Positions 56,763 to 64,000 of a stretch of DNA of 64,000 nt are shown in pieces (position 1 is the first letter of the stretch; every line of letters begins with the position of its first letter). The stretch is from contig MU858051.1 of assembly GCA_033297075.1 (NCBI GenBank), forward strand, positions 620,001 to 684,000, in the 5' to 3' direction. A program made the position numbers and the translations under genes. Below the pieces are notes generated by a model. The model was not told the DNA's origin. It ran no database searches and worked only from the letters and a program-made list of their open reading frames with translations. The DNA is from Rhypophila decipiens (lineage: Eukaryota; Ascomycota; Sordariomycetes; Sordariales; Naviculisporaceae).

Positions 56763-58421
56763 CTACCTCGACGCGCTGCCCGTCGCTGGGTCAATCACAA
56801 TCTGCGGTAACCGAAGTTCAGGCAGCCTCATTGGCGTCCCCGGCACAGCAGGCGACGGCATGGGCGAATTTCCCCGCGACCGCGCGGCCGAAAGCTGCGA
56901 AACCACCATCCCTTCCATCTGTGCCGACAACCTGTTATTCCGTATCCTCCCGGCCCCCGAGTTCCCACTTCCACCAGGATACTCCGGCGGCGGGTCATCG
57001 TACGGGCTATTCCTCCCCGATCTCGCAGGCGTAATATCGCCCAAGCTGACGGTTTCATAATCCGGCGGTGGAGGCATATTCAAATCTCCCGAATCACCAC
57101 TTCCCCTTCCATCGGCCTCAAACGAGTCAATCATCTCGGGACTCGACCCAGCGCGGGGCGTGTTCAGTCCCGAGCGGGAGTGCGAATTGGAGCGTATCCT
57201 CCCCATCCCCAGACCGCCAGTGCTGCTCGCCAGACTAAAGGTACTGCTCCCTGCGCCGCCCGTGAATATAGATGGCGACTCGGGGGCCAGGTCCCCGTTA
57301 CTCCTAGCCGTATCGATCGAGATAATCGACTCGGACGACCGATCTCTTCTGTGCTGAAGACCATTATCCCCAGCCGCTGCAGAACCCGAACGCGCCCTTT
57401 GCCCAATGCTCGCCGCGTCACTGAGCAATCCGACCCGTTCACTCTCGGTACTATTCGCCCTGATCCTCGTCCCATCCGCCCTAGCCACTCCCAGATCCGC
57501 ATAACTCACGCTGCTCACGGCCCTTTGTCTCGCCGCCTCCCTGACACGCTCATGTTCAGCGCGCAAGTCTTCGATAGCCTCATTATTCCTGCCCGCCGAA
57601 TCCCTCGTCTGACGGCGCAAGTCCTGCAACGCAAGGATATCATTGTTTTCGCGGGCCTCGCGGCGCAGACGCCTCCGCTCTTCGCGCTCGGCGATCTGCT
57701 GTCGTCTTGTCAGGCGGATCTGGTACAACGCATTCATTTCCTCCTCCCGAAGGGCTTCTTCCTCCTCGGCGGTCGGCATCTCGACGACTACATCAATACC
57801 GTCGCGCTCGCCCTCGCGACCGAGAACTTGTTCGTTTTCTGTCGGGCGGGGACGATACACTGGCAGAGTCATTACGCTCCGTACGGATGTGTTTCGGTCG
57901 ACTCCTGCAGCGGCGTTATTGTTGGCCGTAGAGGCGCCGCGCTCGAGGGTCTGAGATGGGTAGGTGACGCTGGTATCTGGAGTTGTGCGGGTCTGTCGCC
58001 GAGAGAGGTCATCGTCGCCTACGCTGCTGCGGGTGGGTTCGTAGGCATGGCTGTTTCGCGCGGTTTTATAGTTTGGGACTTTCCAGTTGCTCCATGCTCG
58101 CTTCAGGAACGGCGTGGGTATGTATTTCGGGTTGGGGTGGCGGCTGCGGAGCGTGCGTACTCCAATGATTATGCCGAGAAGGAGGACGATGCCGCCTACG
58201 ACGCCTGCGATGGCCTTGCAAGCACGAAGGGGTGGTAAGTATTGGGTTCAAACAGGAGGTGCGTCGGCAAAGAGTCTTACAATTGTTGTCGGTTTTGGCT
58301 TGTCGGCTTCCCGCCGAGGTGATAATATGTGCGCTGCCGCGGATGCAGCCTCGAGGTTTGCGGGAGCCCGGTACGGTTGCCCTGGGACCGGGATTGGTAT
58401 TCGAAAGAGAGGGCCAGGCAT
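56763..58421 (-). CDS. single-pass membrane protein with cytosolic PPxY motifs
   Basis: Two-exon model, 58421-58281 and 58214-56763, giving 530 residues. The splice joins a short N-terminal region to a single membrane segment starting AIAGVVGGIVLLLGIIIG (about 48-65), followed by the basic flank VRTLRSRHPNP, which puts the long C-terminal part in the cytosol. That part holds a charged helical stretch (ALREEEMNALYQIRLTRRQQ to LRAEHERVREAARQRAV, about 205-300), a Ser-rich disordered region, and two PPxY motifs, PPDY at about 430 and PPEY at about 454. PPxY binds the WW domains of Nedd4-family ubiquitin ligases (Rsp5/HulA), so an adaptor or sorted membrane protein is likely. The start is uncertain: the first-exon frame is open up to an ATG at 58757. 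Family not recognised by name. Confidence 0.65.
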
Positions 58422-60707
58422 CTTCGCCTCGAGCCCTTGTTGGTCACGACGAAATGCTGGCAATGGATTTTGGTCCGGGTGGTGTGGTTCAATCCGTCCT
58501 TTTGCTTTTCTGTCTGATCTCGGTCTGCGGCGGCCTAGAATGGCGATGGAGACCGAAGCGCCTGCATTGCGCTCCGTGGAGCTTGCGATGAAAAACAAGC
58601 GTAACAGTGACTCGAGGTATGTTTTCGGATCGAGTACAGTATCTTTCGTCCGAAGATTCTTCTTGGGGTTTGCTTTTCTCTCAAAAGAAGAGCAAGAGTT
58701 TGCTAATGCTGCAAGAAAGGCTGTTGTTGGGTTGCGTTGATGGGGCAATCGCTCCAAGAATCAGCTAATGGATCCGTTCCGTGGTGTCGTAGTCTCGTTC
58801 GCTGGCAAGGCAGTCCGAGGGCTCGGGTATCACATCTCGATTCGTCGCGAATACCGGGATAGAATAAGACAGCAAAATGTAAAGGTGAGATTGACAAATT
58901 AAGCAGTGAAAAGACGGCGACAAGATGAATGAGAATTGATATTATTTGCAAAAACAAGCATGCAACTTACAAGTAAAACATGGGGCAAGGCTTCTCTCAA
59001 TCAAGCTCCTGTCTCGTTCGGGGACCCGCCCAAGATTTTGGCAAGGCAAGCCGATGGCTGGGGTCGGCAGGCTAGCGCTGGGACTGGGCGACCAGGGGTT
59101 CTATTTTCAGGCGGCGGTGCAGGCACTTTTTACGGCGGTTCTTCTCTCAGACTCTCACAGATCTATCATCTGAACCTGAGGGCCTGAAGCTGGCCTGACC
59201 CTGACAAGGCCATGAGATTTCTTCCTCACCTCTCCACTTTAACGTCAGCTGAGGTGGATATAGAGAATATCATCAAATGCAGGATCTTTTTCAATGCATC
59301 CACGTTTTTCCTCCTCCTGAAGAAATTGACAGGAGCTTGACGGGTTGTTTCAAGCGTGGACCTTTCCTAAGGAATTCTCCTTGCTGTAACTGAAGGTGGG
59401 GGAGCACGGGAGACGGCAAGAGGGGCACCCAATCGTCAAGCTCCAACCACAAGCATTGGGGAACCTTGACAACACATCAAAACGGGATTGTGGCACCCAG
59501 AATACGAAGACATCATTCTTGTCCTTTCGTTGGCGTCGAACACTTGATCAACGAGGTTTTATCCTGTTTTTCACACAGTTATCATCCATGACGGTGATCA
59601 TGCTGATTGCCTCGCTCTCACCAACACAGCTGACTTCAGCTCTGGCTCGCTATAAAACCAGTGCCTGGAAGGATCACTGAATAACCAGAACCAACAGGTC
59701 AATATATACTCAGCTGAGGAGAAGCAACTGGGCGATCACCTCAAAAATGAACTTTTGCCAGGATTCCACATCAGTTGCTGCAGTCTCTCATCCTCAAAGT
59801 GCCCAGTCTGCCTCGCATTGTATCCTTTTTGGGTCAACGGTGAAAATCGATCCCGAGTGGCTGGGTCGTCCAAGTCTCGCATACCCCTGCACTTGTACGC
59901 CGCGTACCACCGCCACGATTCTACGAAACAGCACATCACCCGAAGGCTGAGCAACGGGGCCAAGCCGGAGATCTCAGCATCATCACCGTCGCTGTTGAGC
60001 TCGCCAAACCCGTGATCAATATTTCTTTCACTGTCAACTGTCTATCAGATCTTCATTCTCGACGGTACCTGACATGAAGCAAAGCCTCCACACCATCTCC
60101 AGAGTGAAAGACGCCCAGTATTAACCGGAAGTCGTGTAATACAACATGAACACCTCCATTCCTCCAGCTTTATCTCATACTCGTATTCGGTCTTCAATAT
60201 CACATTGACGGAATAGGCAAAATAAATCGCAAGAACAAAACACCCCAAAGGCTAAAACCGACTCCTGTTCTGGAGTTCATCCAATCCCCTCGCCCAGCCC
60301 TGATGCGACTCTGGTGAGACACTGTCGCTTACCCACCAAGTTCGCTTCGCATCTTGACATCCGTCATATCCCATCTACGGCCTCCCGTTCGTCAATGATG
60401 ACGGGAACATCTTATTCCAATTCATCACGCCGCAGTTGCGCAAGGATTGCACATTCGGGTCGGAGTTGACGTCAGATTTGGTGATATTTCTGACCAATCA
60501 TATCGCCCCGTCGACAACCCTTGATTCAAATTCACGATGCATGTATAACCCTAACCCTATGCATGCTATTTCAACCATAAGTTCAGATGCTGATATCGCT
60601 TCCATGCCATGTTCATGTACCCCAGCATCGTCATACTATGTCTGTCCTTATATCTCCTCTTCATACTAGATATACTCACTGCTCCATTATATGCTCATAA
60701 ATAAGAT
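58422..60707. other. 2.3-kb intergenic region, no gene seen
   Basis: Between the PPxY protein start and the carrier gene stop, both minus strand. Contains the telomere-like CCCTAACCC motif at 60545-60559. Frames of 60-94 codons are not protein-like. No RNA gene recognised. Confidence 0.35.
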
Positions 60708-63100
60708 CACTTGCGGTTCAATCTGCCAAAGAAACTCGTTAGCATCACCGTAACCTCAACGACGCACGATAGTTCAGGAAGCAAAGGACCAAAAGAGGCG
60801 AAAACTCACGCATCCAAAAACAACTTCCACAAAATAGAAAACAACAACCCCTGCAACCCATTACACAAGATCCGTGTCTTGAGTCCTCTTCCAAACAAGC
60901 CGACAATCCCATCCGCCCGGATAACGTTCGTCGCCGCCTGGGTATACGACACCTCGACGTCGTTAACCTGGCGGTAGGTCTTTACCACTCGCAGCGAATT
61001 CGACACCGAGTCGGACACTACACTCGCCACAAACCCAATAAATGCCAGCCGGAGGAGCCACAGTAACAGCTCATCGTCTTTTGATGGGGTGGGGATCGCG
61101 CCGTCTAGGGTGTTGTACTACAAATTTTACAAGTTAGTTGAGAAACCGAAGCAAGTGAATTTGGGAGAAGGGAAGTGAAGGGAAAAAGATTGTACGGTAG
61201 CAAACCACGGGTAATTGCCCACAAAGGTAGCCAAAGCAGTAGCGATGGCTCCCCACCAGAGGCTGGTTATCCCGTCTTTCTTGATCCTTCGGCGGAGGAG
61301 CGCAGTTCCCCTGGCGCCTTGGGTTTGCAGAGTCGTCTTGAGCGTGTCGATTGGTGTGAGTCCTATTCTGAATCCTGCGGCGCTGTTTTCATTATTGAGG
61401 TTAGCTAGGATGCTTGGAATAACGGGCTTTTCGTTGTCAGTAAGCAGGTCCAGGGAGGTTATGTTCTCTGCCTCGCAGGAATAAAAGCCTCCGGCGATGA
61501 TAACTGCGTTGCCGGTCGAGTCGGCACCCCGCGGATCATCCTCGGGACCCGTGGTGGCTCAATCTCATCCTTCCCTCCAATGACCCGCCGTATCTGCCTG
61601 ACCAAACAGCCCGGCCGGTCGCACCTTCCATCCTGAGGTGAATGCAAGCATATAACCCCTCTTTCCGACACAGCTTTCAACGAGGGGTGAGGCAGGACAA
61701 GCAATTGGGCCGTTGGCTCAGTGGTTAAGCGTCTGCCTCTTAATATCCCCTCTAGCGTTCCCGAGCACAGAATCAATGTTAAGGCTCGGGTTCGACTCCG
61801 CCGTCCATCCCCCCAAGTAAAAGCCGCCGAGAGGCTTTTCATAGGGGCATCCCTTCGGGGGTGCCCTGAATAAAAAAACTTTATGCCAGTTTGATGGTTT
61901 TTGGTTTTTTCCTTTTTTTCCTTTTTTTCTTTCTTTTCCCAAACCAGAGTTGCAAGTAGGTAGGGAAGGTAAAAAGCGGCAGGTAAAAGAAAAGCCAGAC
62001 TTACCAAAACGAAACAAAGATAGTCTGGAACCATTTTGGCGAGTCTTTGAGGTAGGCATTCGAAGCAAGGATCGCGAGGATGCCCGCGTTCGCTGCCGTG
62101 TCCCCGAAGCGGGCAAGCGGTCCTGAACGCAGTGTCAGTCAGTCAACTTGCTCATGAGGTTCGCAATATCCAATGTTCAATGAATCAAACGGAAGAACAT
62201 CCATCCATGCCGCATAAGCGATGCTTGCTGGCCAAGAGAGGAGAAATAATATGACATCTGCAACCGTTCACCAACCTTGGAACAAAGCAGCCCCCAATCC
62301 CTGATAATACCTCCCGAACCCGCCATCATGGTACAAGGTCTTGGTCGCGGCTGTGAACGAGGATCCATAGCGGTATTGGTAGTTCATTATCGTCCGAAGG
62401 GGCTGTTTTTCAGTGCCGGTTCTGATTAGTCTTGCTCCCACCGACCCGAGTAGCTACCAACCAGAGGTAGTGGAATGTACTTACCATCAACAACAGCACC
62501 TGAAGAAACATAGCCGCTGCTCCGGAGACCCCACCTCGAAATGCCGATGCCAGGGCTTTACCGAACTGAGTCAAGGAGATTTGTCAGTTTGCTGATTTCA
62601 AATCTATCATCTTTACGCTTCCTCTCGTTGTCCAGACCATCATGAGAACCACATAAAATGGACCAACTCCAAGCACAGCACCTCAGAAGGGAAGGGCTGA
62701 AAGTATAAAAACTCACATCAACATCCCCATCAACACACCCCTTGATGAAAATCGTCGCCAACAACGCCGTCACGATGAAAACAACCGCCCGCCAGATATA
62801 CCACCCGGCCCCACGTGGTTTCTTTTCCTCTTGTTCGTCGTCAAGCTCATCTTCCTCCTGGCGGTCTTCACGAGGTCCTTCTTCCGACAGAAGGGGTGCT
62901 TCTTCATCCGGGGCCACCGAACGATTCCTCGAGGATGAGCCATTCCCAGCAGCATAACTGGCAGGATCAGGTGAGAAAGGCGATGACAAGAGGGGTGTGT
63001 CCTCGTCGAAATAATCGGTGGGTATGACTTGGACTTTTGAGTTTGATTTAGAGACTTCCTCGGGTCGTTCGGGAGCACCGGGGTTGGGGGGGACTGTCAT
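60708..63100 (-). CDS. mitochondrial-carrier-like membrane protein (fungal conserved)
   Basis: Seven-exon model: 63100-62717, 62565-62485, 62402-62276, 62122-62005, 61382-61196, 61117-60810, 60723-60708, giving 406 residues; every junction is GT-AG and in frame. A disordered acidic N-terminus (FDEDTPLLSSPF) leads to a first membrane segment (WYIWRAVVFIVTALLATIFI). Later segments carry carrier-type motifs in degenerate form: PLRTIMNYQYRYG, GGFGRYYQGLGAALFQGPLAR, TPIDTLKTTLQTQGARG (matching the PxD/ExxK-type carrier signature) and VIRADGIVGLFGRGLKTRIL. This is the pattern of an uncharacterised fungal member of the SLC25-like superfamily. Intron 4 (61383-62004) is 622 bases against 78-153 for the others and holds an antisense tRNA-derived element. 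Substrate unknown. Confidence 0.82.
61707..61880 (+). mobile_element. tRNA-derived SINE-like element or tRNA pseudogene, in an intron
   Basis: Plus-strand element inside intron 4 of the carrier gene. Head 61707-61806: a polymerase III A box TGGCTCAGTGG (61714-61724) and a perfect B box GGTTCGACTCC (61789-61799); ends GGGCCGT and GCCGTCC pair at six of seven positions as an acceptor stem; an anticodon-like CTCTTAA suggests Lys(CTT) origin, interrupted by about 30 bases in the intron position. The T stem is short by about three pairs, so it is unlikely to be a working tRNA. Body: a seven-pair hairpin (61819-61825 with 61833-61839) and a second hairpin capped by a C(TTCG)G loop (61845-61866). 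Tail: seven A at 61872-61878. Head, unrelated body and A tail are the plan of a SINE. No target-site duplication was found. Confidence 0.5.
61891..61940 (+). repeat. polypyrimidine tract next to the intronic element
   Basis: About 50 bases of almost pure T and C with long T runs, directly after the A tail of the tRNA-derived element. On the host gene's sense strand it is a polypurine tract. Confidence 0.7.
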
Positions 63101-64000
63101 TTTGCAACGACGACCGGGCCTCGGTGAGAAGATAAGAACGAAATCAATTGACAGTCCGGTGGTTCCGAGGAGCCTTCGAGTCGGTTATAATACCCGAGAA
63201 ACCCTTTCCAAAGACAAGTAACCGGCGTGTTATCCCAGCGTGAATTCGGGAGAATGCAGTGATGTTGATGTCCGGACCGGTTGTGTCCCGGATGATGTCG
63301 TGAAGAGGATTTGTAAGCCTACCCCACGTTTTACAGGCCCCACGTTACGGTATTAGTGGGATGAGCTGATTGGCTGGGAGAATGACGTGCTGTCATGTGA
63401 ACATGTATAACAAACACATCATTTATCTCTTCTCTCGTAGGCGGTTTCTGTAGTAACTTGTTATACACGGTTACAGAACAAGTAGTGGGAATAAGTCACT
63501 CTTGAACTCATGGTAGGAGAGGGCCGTGAAGTTGTTCTGTTTAGAAGTTGTTTAATTAACTTGATCACTTGTCCCTTGTAACAGAACCTACCGCCGACTA
63601 TTGCAACAGTTCGTCTTCTGAGGGACGAATTTTCATGCGTTTTAATCTTTTCATAGCCGGTATTCCGAGTTCAAGGGCAGACATGTTAGCTGAAAAGGGG
63701 AGGTAAGAGGTGAAACGTTTCTCATTCGACGTGTCATAACTCAGTGCGTATTGCGTCAGGAGGAACCCAGAACATGGTTTCGAAGAAGCAAATCAATTCC
63801 ATTCCTGCATTGGTTTGAAATAGTCTAACATAAGGCAGAGTTATTGATTTGGACTCCTTGAGTGACTTAACGGTTGGAAGAGTGGTTACATGTAAGGATG
63901 AATCCGTTCTCGGTTTTCAGGGGCTAGACACAACCTGGAAGTCGGGTTAAGGTTAGGGTTATGTATGGTAGCCCACCTACTTCCAGCCATCCAAGTGTTA
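63101..64000. other. window end, 5' flank of the carrier gene, no gene seen
   Basis: 900 bases with no supported coding frame or RNA gene. Includes a telomere-like TTAGGG motif near 63944-63961. Confidence 0.35.

Noticed and set aside
57180..58238. 352-codon plus-strand frame across the PPxY protein gene
   Set aside because: Antisense of the second exon of the spliced membrane-protein gene; mixed, motif-free composition.
61707..61806. a functional intron-containing tRNA-Lys(CTT) gene
   Set aside because: A and B boxes are good and most of the acceptor stem pairs, but the T stem has only two to three pairs and the anticodon stem pairs poorly. A degenerate tRNA-derived element is the better reading.

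Overview
The window is nuclear DNA of a filamentous ascomycete (Pezizomycotina, probably Sordariomycetes). The evidence is: short introns of mostly 50-150 bases with GTRNGT donors and CTNAC-type branch sites; a dispersed single 5S rRNA gene with a truncated 5S copy nearby; HET and NB-ARC type allorecognition domains; the alpha-aminoadipate lysine enzyme homoisocitrate dehydrogenase; and several Pezizomycotina-type low-complexity proteins. No prokaryotic features, CRISPR arrays or intact transposons were seen. All spliced models were built by hand from splice signals plus reading-frame continuity, and none has transcript support.

Layout. 0-8 kb: a small unknown protein with an in-frame extension beyond its stop, a CorA-family Mg2+ transporter, and the most unusual gene of the window, a predicted 1248-residue NLR-like protein with a degenerate alpha/beta-hydrolase head, an NB-ARC nucleotide-switch domain and a HET domain at the C-terminal end. 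8-16 kb: Yae1 (adaptor for Fe-S loading of Rli1), a Pro/Gly-rich unknown protein, mitochondrial ribosomal protein uS8m and a long low-complexity protein. 18-28 kb: homoisocitrate dehydrogenase, mitochondrial elongation factor G1, a GPI-type aspartic protease and a PLP aminotransferase. 28-37 kb: an Adp1-like ABCG transporter with an EGF-like ectodomain, mitochondrial ribosomal protein mS26-like, and the ribosome-assembly GTPase Nog2, whose 371-base intron is strongly structured. 38-48 kb, accessory in character: a small unknown gene, a 5S rRNA gene, an M35-like zincin without signal peptide, a 5S pseudogene, an ankyrin-CorA fusion protein and a second ankyrin protein. 48-58 kb: membrane-anchored amidase, WrbA-type flavodoxin quinone reductase, monocarboxylate-type MFS transporter and a single-pass PPxY membrane protein. 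60-63 kb: a seven-exon mitochondrial-carrier-like gene whose oversized fourth intron holds an antisense tRNA-derived, SINE-like element.

Several genes belong to shared processes without forming a cluster. uS8m, mEF-G1 and mS26 serve mitochondrial translation. Nog2, the 5S rRNA gene and Yae1 (via Rli1/ABCE1) serve cytosolic ribosome production and recycling. The HET/NB-ARC protein and the two ankyrin proteins (one with a SesA-like N-terminus) are of the kind used in fungal self/non-self recognition. No secondary-metabolite backbone gene is present. The strongest leads are the NLR with a C-terminal HET domain, the intronic tRNA-derived element and the structured Nog2 intron.
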